Source: an uncultured Spartobacteria bacterium (lineage in GTDB: Bacteria; Verrucomicrobiota; Verrucomicrobiia; Chthoniobacterales; Chthoniobacteraceae). From it: DNA of 64,000 nt. The stretch is from contig CAIZLD010000010.1 of the NCBI GenBank assembly GCA_903933715.1, positions 1 through 64,000 of the forward strand, written 5' to 3'. The notes beneath the pieces were generated by a model that had not been told where the DNA came from, ran no database searches, and worked only from the letters and a program-made list of their open reading frames with translations. Shown piece after piece: positions 20,035 to 29,720 of this stretch. Position numbers and translations under genes: made by a program. Position 1 is the first letter of the stretch, and every line of letters starts with the position of its first letter.

Positions 20035-20057
<23 letters not shown>
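19341..20057 (+). CDS. WspR-like receiver fused to CxxC/CxxC domain (no GGDEF)
   Basis: The 238-residue protein starts 2 bases after cheB. Residues 15-135 form a receiver (DD at 21-22, phospho-Asp66 in [13 protein letters not shown]). Its wording through [21 protein letters not shown] and [12 protein letters not shown] is that of WspR. Where WspR has a GGDEF diguanylate cyclase, this protein has a coiled coil (about 140-182) and a short domain with Cys187, Cys190, Cys220 and Cys223 ([20 protein letters not shown]), probably a metal-binding ribbon. That C-terminal motif occurs on signalling proteins of several phyla, and its function is not known to me. It overlaps the next gene by 23 bases. 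Confidence 0.85.
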
Positions 20058-22149
<2,092 letters not shown>

Positions 22150-22232
22150 CTTCTCCATCCAGTATGAAATAGGGGAATGCTACGCCCTCAACAGCTTGCA
22201 TTTCCCGCACCCTTTCTTATCATTGGCAATCA

Positions 22233-23096
22233 ATGAATCGCGTTGCCCTGCTGTTGACCATCGTAGTTCTGACATGCTTTTCCCGTGTCAGCGGGCAGGA
22301 GGTGGTCCGCGCTTGCGGAGCCGTATCGGTGGCATTGCCCGTGAACGAGGCGGCCAAGATTTTGCGCAACGAGCGCAATTTGGATATGGTCATCGGAGCG
22401 GTCGGCGGCACGATGATCGGTCTTGAATCGCTTGGGAACAGGGATGTCTCCATGGCGTTCTCAAGCCGTGCGCTGACGCCGATTGATCGAGCCGCTTTTC
22501 CTGAAATCACGTTTACCGAAATCCCGATTGGGGCTCAATTGGTTGCGATGGCGGTTTCGCGGGACATCTGGGAAGCCGGGGTGCGCTCCCTCAGCAAAGA
22601 GCAGGCACGGGGGATTTACGAAGGGAAAATCACCAATTGGAAAGAGGTAGGGGGGCCGGATTCCAAGATCAATGTCTTCATGAGCGCGCCGGGGCGGGGC
22701 CAATGGGAAATTTTTGTTCAATGGCTCTACGGCGAAATCCGCAAAGCTCCGGTTTGGCAAGGGACGATGGTTAAGGAAAACAGTGAAGCGCGCAACATGT
22801 TGGAGTTTACGCGGGGAAGTTTGGCCCTGATGCCCGTTGGATTGGTGGATAACCGCAACACCTTCCCGTTGAATTGCGAAGTGAAGGCGCAGCATGCGGT
22901 CGCCCCCTCGGTCGCCAACGCCGTCAATGAAACTTATCCTTTAAGCCGTCCATTGATCCTGGTGGTCAATGACAAGCCGATCGGCGGGGTTAAAATCATC
23001 GTCGATTTTATGGTGGGCGAGCGTGGGCAGGAGATTGTGAAGCAAATGGGTTACTTGACTTTGGCGGAACTCGAAGCCGCCCAAAAAGAGAGATAA
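22233..23096 (+). CDS. Secreted PstS-like phosphate-binding family protein
   Basis: The 287-residue protein has a Sec signal peptide (MNRVALLLTIVVLTCFSRVSG, about 21 residues) and a PBP-like fold. LSKEQARGIYEGKITNWKEV and NVFMSAPGRGQWEIF are hallmarks of the PstS/SphX family, and the C-terminus keeps the usual FMVGERGQEIVKQMGY. It therefore probably binds phosphate or a similar anion in the periplasm. No Pst ABC transporter genes are adjacent. It follows the hybrid kinase by 83 bases on the same strand, so it may serve that signalling cluster, but this is only positional. Confidence 0.8.
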   Translation: MNRVALLLTIVVLTCFSRVSGQEVVRACGAVSVALPVNEAAKILRNERNLDMVIGAVGGTMIGLESLGNRDVSMAFSSRALTPIDRAAFPEITFTEIPIGAQLVAMAVSRDIWEAGVRSLSKEQARGIYEGKITNWKEVGGPDSKINVFMSAPGRGQWEIFVQWLYGEIRKAPVWQGTMVKENSEARNMLEFTRGSLALMPVGLVDNRNTFPLNCEVKAQHAVAPSVANAVNETYPLSRPLILVVNDKPIGGVKIIVDFMVGERGQEIVKQMGYLTLAELEAAQKER

Positions 23097-23130
23097 TCGC
23101 GCAGCATTCTAACTCGAAAGCGCTGAAGTT

Positions 23131-23440
23131 TTAACAGGATTGCCAGGATTAAGGAGATTACCAGGATTGGGAGGGCAAAGAATTGGTGAAATCCCGCTAG
23201 GCTGAATCGACATTCAAATGCAAAACCGCGCCTCACCCCAAAGGGGTGGTAGAAAACGAGGCGATGGTTCTGCCACCCCTTTTGGGGTGAATCCTTTCCA
23301 ACACGTCATCCGGTGGTGTCGCTTCGCTCAACCACCGGCTATGGGCTTCAAACCCTTTGGGTTTGGGACTCGATCTGAATGTCGATTCAGCCTAATCTCT
23401 GGAAATCCCGTGAATCCTGTTGAAATTCCTAAAGTTTGCC
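23131..23440. repeat. Dispersed repeat family A, copy interrupted by a MITE-like element
   Basis: The two halves, 23131-23199 and 23393-23440, match the first and second halves of the copy at 94-209 (AACAGGATT, AAGGAGATTACCAGGAT, then AATCCTGTTGAAATTCC). The interruption is the element at 23200-23392. This stretch accounts for most of the gene-free interval 23097-23522. The remainder holds a hairpin GCTCGCAC/GTGCGAGC near 23452-23480. Confidence 0.8.
23200..23392. mobile_element. MITE-like element, 193 bp, TA target duplication
   Basis: The element is bounded by perfect 16-bp inverted repeats GGCTGAATCGACATTC (23200-23215) and GAATGTCGATTCAGCC (23377-23392) and flanked by TA on both sides. 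Inside are further palindromes (CCCCAAAGGGGTGG, CCGGTGG..CCACCGG). It has no open reading frame for a transposase, so it would need one in trans. TA duplication and this structure suit IS630/Tc1-mariner type elements. A related, rearranged copy in inverse orientation lies at 40321-40549. Confidence 0.8.
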
Positions 23441-23522
23441 TAAAAGCAAAGGAGCTCGCACGGAAGATTCTTCGGTGCGAGCGCCCATTTTGCCGGGGTC
23501 CCCTTAATAAGGGAAATCGGTC

Positions 23523-25115
23523 CTACAACACAATCGCCTTGGCGGACTTGATGTCCTCCAGAGCGAGGAGCGCGTCGAGTACGTTCTGTTCGGGTAACGT
23601 GTCGAGATTGAGCACGGTGAGGGCTTCTCCGCCCGCCTGGTCGCGGCTCAATGACATCCCCGCGATGTTGATGTGGTGCGCGGCAAGCACGGACCCAAAG
23701 TGGCCAACGATGCCGGGACGGTCACGGTTCTCCAGCAGCAGGACAACGCCCGACGGTTTGACTTCCACATAACGGTCGTTGATCTGCACGATCCGCGCCT
23801 TGTTGCCGAAGATGGTGCCGGCCACTGAAACCGTGTCGCCGTTATTACTGGCGGTTACTTCGATGACTTCGCTGAAATCGCTCTTGGCGCTCAGGCGGGT
23901 TTCGGTGGTTTCCAGACCCAGTGTTTTGGCGAAGGCCGGGGCGTTCACGATGTTGACCTCATCTCCGCCTGCGGCTTTGAGGAAACCGGTGAGTACCGAG
24001 CGGCTGACGGGAGTCGTGTTCACGTCGGCCATGTCGCCGCTGTAGGCTATGGTCAGTTTTTCGGCCCGTTTGGGCCCGATCTGCGAGAGGAAACGGCCCA
24101 GCTTGTCGCCGAGATCAATCAACCCGCCAATGGCTGCCAAGGTTTTGGCATCGATACTGGGCATGTTGACGGCATTGCGGATTTCCCCTTCGAGCAGGGC
24201 GGCCCGGATCGATTGGGCGACTTCGATCCCCACGTTTTCCTGGGCTTCCGCGGTGGAGGCGCCGAGATGCGGGGTCAAGACGATATTGGGCAGATCGCGA
24301 AGCGGGAAATCGGCCGGAGGCGGCTCGACTTCATAAACGTCGATGGCGGCTCCACCCACCTGTCCGCTTTGGAGAGCTTCGGCCAGGGCGGCGGCTTCGA
24401 TCAAATCGCCCCGGGCGGCGTTGATGATGCGCACGCCCTTCTTCATCTTGGCGATTTTGGCGGCGTCTAAAAGGTGATGCGTCTCCGGGGTGGACGGCAT
24501 GTGGAGGGTGATGAAGTCGGCGCGCGGGAGAATGTCGTCGAGATTTTCGACCAGTTCCACCTGGAGGGCGCTGGCGCGGCTGGCAGAGAGATATGGATCG
24601 TAGGCGAGGATGGTCATGCCGAACGCCAGGGCGCGTTTGGCCATTTCGGTCCCGATCCGCCCCATGCCGATGATCGCGAGCGTTTTGCCGTGCAGCTCGG
24701 TCCCTTCAAATTTTTTGCGGTCCCATTTTCCGGCCTTCATCGTGGCGTGGGCCTGCGGGATGTTGCGGGCCAGCGACATGAGGAGGGAAAAAGCGTGTTC
24801 GGCGGTGGAAATCGTGTTTCCGCCGGGGGTGTTCATGACAATGATGCCGTGCTTGGTGGCGGCTTCGACATCGACATTGTCCACCCCGACGCCGGCGCGA
24901 CCAATCGCGCGCAGTTTGGTGGCGGCGGCGAGCAGCCGGGCCGTGGCTTTGGTCTGACTGCGAACGACGAGACCGGAGAATTCCCCGATGATCTCAAGAA
25001 GCTCGTCTTCTTTGAGGCCTGTTTTTACGGTGACATCGAGGGCTCCACCCGCGGCCAGCTCGGCTACACCGCGTTCGGAAATGGGATCGGCAACGAGAAC
25101 TTTTGGAACGTCCAT
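23523..25115 (-). CDS. serA: D-3-phosphoglycerate dehydrogenase
   Basis: The 530-residue protein catalyses the first step of serine synthesis, oxidising 3-phosphoglycerate with NAD. It has the D-isomer-specific 2-hydroxyacid dehydrogenase catalytic/NAD domains (AIGRAGVGVDNVD, AIIGMGRIGTEMAKRA, INAARGDLIEAAAL, LTPHLGAST), an intervening substrate-binding (ASB) domain and a C-terminal ACT domain (LENRDRPGIVGHFGSVLA). This is the long form common in many bacteria. ATG 25115 is preferred to the in-frame upstream 25160 because homology begins there. It is a monocistronic minus-strand gene or the second gene after the small zinc-ribbon gene, 52 bases upstream. Confidence 0.94.
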   Translation of the reverse strand: MDVPKVLVADPISERGVAELAAGGALDVTVKTGLKEDELLEIIGEFSGLVVRSQTKATARLLAAATKLRAIGRAGVGVDNVDVEAATKHGIIVMNTPGGNTISTAEHAFSLLMSLARNIPQAHATMKAGKWDRKKFEGTELHGKTLAIIGMGRIGTEMAKRALAFGMTILAYDPYLSASRASALQVELVENLDDILPRADFITLHMPSTPETHHLLDAAKIAKMKKGVRIINAARGDLIEAAALAEALQSGQVGGAAIDVYEVEPPPADFPLRDLPNIVLTPHLGASTAEAQENVGIEVAQSIRAALLEGEIRNAVNMPSIDAKTLAAIGGLIDLGDKLGRFLSQIGPKRAEKLTIAYSGDMADVNTTPVSRSVLTGFLKAAGGDEVNIVNAPAFAKTLGLETTETRLSAKSDFSEVIEVTASNNGDTVSVAGTIFGNKARIVQINDRYVEVKPSGVVLLLENRDRPGIVGHFGSVLAAHHINIAGMSLSRDQAGGEALTVLNLDTLPEQNVLDALLALEDIKSAKAIVL

Positions 25116-25167
25116 AGAGAAAGAAAATCCCAGAATGATCGCCGAGGGCTTGCCCGACAAGCAGAAT

Positions 25168-25446
25168 CTAAAAAGGGAACGCCTTCAGGCAGATGGTTCC
25201 AAGAGAGCCCAAGGCTTTTGCCGCCAGGAACAAAATCCAGAAGACAAGATTAAATAGGATGCTGCCGATGAGCAGGCTCTTCATCCACCAGGCAACCATT
25301 TCGCAAAAGTATTCGGGAGGCGGTTCGTGTTTTTTCCATTTCGGCTCATCCACTTGGATGATGCAATCTTCGCAAATACCGTGCGACACGGTTTTTTCAG
25401 GGCCGTCCTTGATGACTTTTCCGCACCACGCACAGAGGGTTCTCAT
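25168..25446 (-). CDS. Small zinc-ribbon-like membrane protein
   Basis: The 92-residue protein has an N-terminal CxxC/CxxC unit (Cys5, Cys8, Cys25, Cys28; LCAWCGKVIKDG, HGICEDC) and one transmembrane segment near the C-terminus (LLIGSILFNLVFWILFLAA). The cysteine unit resembles the C-terminal domain of the receiver protein at 19341-20057. I start it at ATG 25446, where AAGGA lies just upstream; a longer frame to 25575 has no support. The function is unknown; membrane anchoring of a redox- or metal-sensing ribbon is a possibility. Confidence 0.6.
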   Translation of the reverse strand: MRTLCAWCGKVIKDGPEKTVSHGICEDCIIQVDEPKWKKHEPPPEYFCEMVAWWMKSLLIGSILFNLVFWILFLAAKALGSLGTICLKAFPF

Positions 25447-25502
25447 TCCTTGGGGTGCCCAGGCAAAGAAAGGGCGCGGCCCTGCCGCGTTCGTCCCTGG
25501 GC

Positions 25503-25586
25503 CCTGAGAGGCCTGACGCCAAAACACGACCGAACCGCGCCGATTGTCGGCGTGGTCAGCAGTGATTGGCGTCAAAATTTCTCAGG
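25503..25586. repeat. Imperfect inverted repeat between divergent genes
   Basis: CCTGAGA (25503-25509) and TGACGCCAA (25514-25522) are answered by TTGGCGTCA (25566-25574) and TCTCAGG (25580-25586), giving 16 paired positions in an 84-base hairpin. It lies in the 358-base gap between the small zinc-ribbon gene and the Mg2+ ATPase gene. Elsewhere in that gap I see only a TTGACA at 25744-25749, a possible -35 without a convincing -10. No M-box riboswitch was recognised. Confidence 0.55.
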
Positions 25587-25804
25587 TTTAGGGACGTCCA
25601 ATCTGCCTACGCAGTTTAAAATTTTAGATTTACGATCTACTTTTCGCAGGAATCCCTTCAACGGTCAATGCCTGACCGTAGGCGCAATCAAGGATGGGGT
25701 GGAAAAAAAGCCCCCAATCACCCCTGCTCGTGCCGATCAATGCTTGACAAAAGGCCCGTTCTCATAGAACGAACGCAGGGGTCTTTGCGCGTGTATCTTT
25801 TGTT

Positions 25805-28468
25805 ATGTTTCGCCATCTTTTAGGGAAAATCCATCCAACCGTTTTTTTAAAGGCGGCAAAGGCAGCTTCGACCTCGGTTTCCGAGGACGAAAAGCGGCTG
25901 GTAGAGCTGTGCCGGGCGACTTCGGAAGAGGCGTTGCGAACTTTGGGGGTGAACGAGAACGGCCTGACTCCCGAGGAGGTCGAGCGGGCTCGCGACGAGT
26001 TCGGCCTTAATCTCCTGAGTCACAAAGTGGAGCGAGGCTTGCTGATGGATCTCCTGGAGCGGTGTAAAAATCCGCTCGTCATCCAGTTGCTGGTCATTTG
26101 CGGGGTGGCGCTTTGGATGGGGGACGTCCGTTCCGCCACGGTCGTCGGCGGGATGATTTTCCTGAGTGTCATCCTGGCCTACGTGCAGGAGAACCGGTCC
26201 AGCAAGGCCGTCGAAAAATTGCAAGCGATGGTGCAGACCGACTGCCTGGTGGTTCGCGGAGGCGCCGAGATCGATCTCCCCATCGCCGACATCGTTCCCG
26301 GAGACATCGTGGTGCTCAATGCCGGGGCGATCATTCCGGCCGATTTGCGGCTGATCAGCGCCAAAGATTTCTTTGTCAGCCAGTCGTCACTGACCGGAGA
26401 ATCGATGCCGGTTGAGAAAACCTCCGAGCCGGCCGACGTGACCGGGCGCGGCTTGATTGAATTGCAGAACGCCTGTTTCCAGGGGAGCAATGTCTTGAGT
26501 GGCACGGCGCGCGGCGTGGTTGTCAATACCGGGAGCAAGACCCATTTTGGCGCTATTGCCGAGAAACTCGCCGGGCAACGCGTGCAGACCAGCTTTGACC
26601 GGGGAATCGCCGGGTTCACCTGGCTGATGATCCGCTTCATGGTGGTGATGGTCGCGGTGATTTTCCTGATTGTCGGCGTGACCAAAAACGACTGGAAGGA
26701 CGCGCTTCTTTTTGGCCTGGCGGTGGCGGTGGGGTTGACCCCGGAGATGCTCCCGATGATCGTCACCGTGAACCTCTCAAAAGGGGCGTTGGCGATGTCG
26801 CGCAAGAAGGTGATCGTGAAAAGGCTCAACGCGATCCAGAACTTTGGCGCGATCGATATTCTTTGCACCGACAAAACCGGCACGCTCACGCAAGACCGGG
26901 TGATTTTGGAAAAAGCGGTCGATGTAACCAACCGGGACAGCGAGGACGTATTGCGCTACGCCTACATGAACAGCTATTTCCAGACGGGCCTGCGCAACCT
27001 GCTGGACCGCTCGGTGCTCTCCCATTCCGACCTCGACGTGGAACGCGGCTGCCGCAAGGTCGATGAAATCCCGTTCGACTTCCAGCGCAAGCGGATGTCG
27101 GTGGTGGTCGATTACGAGGGGGACCATGTGCTCATCTGCAAAGGGGCGGTCGAGGATATCTACAAATGTTGCACTCATTACCAGGTGGACGACGAGGTCC
27201 ATCTCATGATCGATCTGATCAAGAACGATCTGCTGGAGGAATACGAGGAACTGAGCCGCGACGGTTACCGGGTGCTCGGCATTGCCTACCGCGAGTTCCC
27301 TCAGAGCAAGACGGTTTTTTCCGTAACCGACGAGAGCGATTTGATCCTCTTGGGCTACATCGCCTTCCTTGATCCGCCCAAAGGCTCTGCGGCTTCGGCA
27401 ATTGCCCAGCTCAAGGAAGTGGGCGTCTCCACGAAGATCCTCACCGGCGACAATTCGCTGGTGACCCGCAAAATCTGCAAAGATGTCGATCTGGATGCCG
27501 GGAATATCATCACCGGCGACCAGTTAATCAATCTCAACGAAGAGGAACTCGGCGAGCTGGCGGAAAAAACCAGCGTCTTTGCCCGGCTCTCCCCGACGCA
27601 AAAGGAAAGCATTATCATCGCCCTGCAAAAGCGGGGCCACGTCATCGGCTACATGGGGGACGGCATCAACGACGCCCCCAGCATGCGCGTTGCCGACGTC
27701 GGCATCTCCGTCGATACGGCGGTCGATGTCGCCAAGGAATCGGCCGATATTATTTTGTTAGAAAAAAGCCTGCTCGTGCTTGAGGACGGCATCATTGAGG
27801 GGCGCAAGGTGTTTGGAAACATTGTGAAATACATCCGGATGGGCGCCAGTTCCAATTTCGGGAACATGTTCAGTGTCGTGGGCGGTTCCTACTTTCTCCC
27901 GTTCCTGCCGATGGCCCCCATCCAAATCCTGGTCAACAACCTCCTCTACGACGCCTCCCAGGTCGGCATCCCGGCGGACAATGTCGATGAGGAATATATG
28001 AAGACGCCGCGCAAGTGGAACATCGACAACATCCGGCGCTTCATGATGTGCATCGGGCCGATGAGTTCCCTCTTTGACTACGCGACCTTCTTCCTGATGC
28101 TTTATTTCTTCAACTGCCGCCTCTTTTCAGCCGTCGGCACCACCCCCGAAATGAAGGTCTATTACGAGAACCTGTTCCATACCGGCTGGTTTGTGGAATC
28201 GCTGCTCACCCAGACTCTCATTGTCCACATCATCCGCACCCAGCGCATCCCGTTCTTCCAAAGCATCGCGAGCCCGTTCCTGTTAATGACCACCGTGCTC
28301 GTCATGATCGTCGGCGCGGCCCTGCCTTACCTGCCGTTCGCCAGCTACTTCGGGTTCGTGCCGCTGCCGCCGGTTTACTGGGCGTGGATCGCCGGGTTCC
28401 TCCTCTGCTACTCAGTGCTGACCCATTGGGTTAAAGTGTGGTTCCACCGCAAATACGGAATTGATTGA
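25805..28468 (+). CDS. mgtA: P-type Mg2+-importing ATPase
   Basis: The 887-residue P3B-type ATPase imports Mg2+ across the inner membrane. The actuator motif reads LTGESMPVEK, the phosphorylation site CTDKTGTLT, and the hinge GDGINDAPSM; GLTPEMLPMIV in TM4 is characteristic of MgtA/MgtB. Length and ten predicted membrane segments are normal. It is followed, after a dispersed repeat, by a PTS EIIA-like gene on the same strand. The 5' region does not show a recognisable Mg2+ sensing leader. Confidence 0.94.
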   Translation: MFRHLLGKIHPTVFLKAAKAASTSVSEDEKRLVELCRATSEEALRTLGVNENGLTPEEVERARDEFGLNLLSHKVERGLLMDLLERCKNPLVIQLLVICGVALWMGDVRSATVVGGMIFLSVILAYVQENRSSKAVEKLQAMVQTDCLVVRGGAEIDLPIADIVPGDIVVLNAGAIIPADLRLISAKDFFVSQSSLTGESMPVEKTSEPADVTGRGLIELQNACFQGSNVLSGTARGVVVNTGSKTHFGAIAEKLAGQRVQTSFDRGIAGFTWLMIRFMVVMVAVIFLIVGVTKNDWKDALLFGLAVAVGLTPEMLPMIVTVNLSKGALAMSRKKVIVKRLNAIQNFGAIDILCTDKTGTLTQDRVILEKAVDVTNRDSEDVLRYAYMNSYFQTGLRNLLDRSVLSHSDLDVERGCRKVDEIPFDFQRKRMSVVVDYEGDHVLICKGAVEDIYKCCTHYQVDDEVHLMIDLIKNDLLEEYEELSRDGYRVLGIAYREFPQSKTVFSVTDESDLILLGYIAFLDPPKGSAASAIAQLKEVGVSTKILTGDNSLVTRKICKDVDLDAGNIITGDQLINLNEEELGELAEKTSVFARLSPTQKESIIIALQKRGHVIGYMGDGINDAPSMRVADVGISVDTAVDVAKESADIILLEKSLLVLEDGIIEGRKVFGNIVKYIRMGASSNFGNMFSVVGGSYFLPFLPMAPIQILVNNLLYDASQVGIPADNVDEEYMKTPRKWNIDNIRRFMMCIGPMSSLFDYATFFLMLYFFNCRLFSAVGTTPEMKVYYENLFHTGWFVESLLTQTLIVHIIRTQRIPFFQSIASPFLLMTTVLVMIVGAALPYLPFASYFGFVPLPPVYWAWIAGFLLCYSVLTHWVKVWFHRKYGID

Positions 28469-28610
28469 TATCCGCAGATTTCGCAGATGACCGCAGATTT
28501 ATGATGAACCGACAGAATATTTTTTCGGAATGGTCCAGGATCAGAAAAAAGCTCCTGCGGACCGAAAATAACTGTGTAAATCTGTGTAATCTGCGGATGA
28601 CTCTTCTTTT
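28469..28610. repeat. Dispersed palindromic repeat family B, copy 1
   Basis: The left part carries ATCCGCAGATTTCGCAGAT and a second CCGCAGATTT; the right part carries the inverse TGTGTAATCTGCGGAT. The ends thus form an inverted repeat with a long interior. It fills the gap between the mgtA-type gene and the EIIA-like gene. Related copies lie at 29466-29550, 31988-32050 and 50178-50244. Confidence 0.75.
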
Positions 28611-28630
28611 ATCCTAAATACAGTCTTTAA

Positions 28631-29419
28631 ATGAAAACGCTCCTTGATGCCCTCCAGGAAGGCCGCTTGATTGAACTGCCCGACGACAACAAAAACCGGG
28701 CTTTGGAATACCTGGCTGCCTTGATCGAGGCGGTCCCGGATCTCGGCTTGGAAGAAGGGATCACTGAAAACGTGTTGGCCCGCGAAGCGGCGCACAACAC
28801 CGGGATCGGCCAGGGCTGGGCTTGCCCGCACGCCCGCTCCGAGCACGATGGGGAAGTGATTTGCGCAATCGGCTGGAGCCCCAAGGGGATTGATTACGGA
28901 TCACCCGATGGAGCCCCGGTGCACCTCATGGTCATGTATTTCGTCCCGGTGACGCAAAAGAACTCTTATCTTAAAGAGATCTCGTCTCTGGCCAAAGCGA
29001 TCCAGACCCAACCCGCGTTGCGCAATCTCCGCTCGCTGGACGATTTGGGCGAAGTCCGCCACGCCCTTCTGGACGCGATCAGCATCGCCCTGGAATCGAC
29101 CGCACCCGAAGCCAAAGCCCGGATGATCCAGTTGGAGGCCAAGCACGCCGAGGTGCAGGAAATGGTCGCCGAACTCCCGCACGAGGTGGCCACCAGCCTC
29201 AAACCGCTCTCGATTATCGTGATCCCGGGTCTTCGCCCCATCGTGCTTTGCCAAGACAGCACGCTCGTGGGGGCGCTTGAATTTCACGAGCATCTGGCCA
29301 GTCAGCTTGCCCATAACGGGCAGGCCGAACACCAGGGTTTGCATGTTCTCGTCCGCTCGCAGGCCAGTTACGAACCGGACCGCCTCGTGTACGACTGCCT
29401 CGCCTTCCGGGTGAAGTAG
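28631..29419 (+). CDS. PTS EIIA (fructose/Ntr type) domain protein
   Basis: The 262-residue protein has an N-terminal PTS_EIIA_2 domain (about 1-150) with the phosphorylatable His67 in GWACPHARSE. It resembles EIIA-Ntr/EIIA-Fru, which relay phosphate from HPr to sugars or act as regulators. The second half (about 150-262) is a separate domain I do not recognise (LSIIVIPGLRPIVLCQDSTL). No EIIB/EIIC genes are adjacent. Its position directly downstream of the Mg2+ ATPase suggests a regulatory role in ion transport, by analogy with EIIA-Ntr; this is inference. Confidence 0.82.
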   Translation: MKTLLDALQEGRLIELPDDNKNRALEYLAALIEAVPDLGLEEGITENVLAREAAHNTGIGQGWACPHARSEHDGEVICAIGWSPKGIDYGSPDGAPVHLMVMYFVPVTQKNSYLKEISSLAKAIQTQPALRNLRSLDDLGEVRHALLDAISIALESTAPEAKARMIQLEAKHAEVQEMVAELPHEVATSLKPLSIIVIPGLRPIVLCQDSTLVGALEFHEHLASQLAHNGQAEHQGLHVLVRSQASYEPDRLVYDCLAFRVK

Positions 29420-29465
29420 GGTAACTGCTTTTTGGCAGGAAGCTTTTCGCATGAAGACAGGAAAT

Positions 29466-29550
29466 TTATCCGCAGATTGCGCAGATTTCCGCCGATTGTT
29501 TTCTTGTAAATCTGCGTTCATCTGCGCAATCTGCGGATTCTCTTCTTCCG
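29466..29550. repeat. Dispersed palindromic repeat family B, copy 2
   Basis: TTATCCGCAGATTGCGCAGAT on the left is matched by the inverse ATCTGCGCAATCTGCGGAT on the right, a near-perfect hairpin followed by TCTCTTCTTCCG. The same tail follows the copy at 50178. Together with the next repeat it fills the 301-base gap upstream of ribBA. Confidence 0.8.
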
Positions 29551-29563
29551 AAAAAAACAACTA

Positions 29564-29655
29564 GGTGGATCGACCGCTCCGCGGGCGGTCTGGGAAGCGT
29601 TGATTGACAAACTGGCGGGCGCACTCTCGATCGCGCCTGGAAGTCGCGATCCACC
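29564..29655. repeat. Inverted-repeat element related to the one at 1589-1694
   Basis: The outer ends GGTGGATCG and CGATCCACC are the same as in the 1589-1694 element, but the inner arms differ (GACCGCTCCGCGGGCGGTC is itself palindromic). It lies just before ribBA. The shared ends and different interiors mark a dispersed family. Confidence 0.65.
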
Positions 29656-29720
29656 GAAAGTGCCCCCGATTGCTTTTTTCGCTGCAACGCGTCGCGAACC
29701 GGGTTATTAGTAACGGTTCG

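Noticed and set aside
25577-25804. M-box Mg2+ riboswitch upstream of the Mg2+ ATPase
   Set aside because: None of the conserved M-box blocks is present. Only short hairpins and a lone TTGACA are seen.
29420-29720. FMN riboswitch upstream of ribBA
   Set aside because: The conserved GGGGCAGGGTGAAATTC core is absent; the gap is filled by two dispersed repeats.
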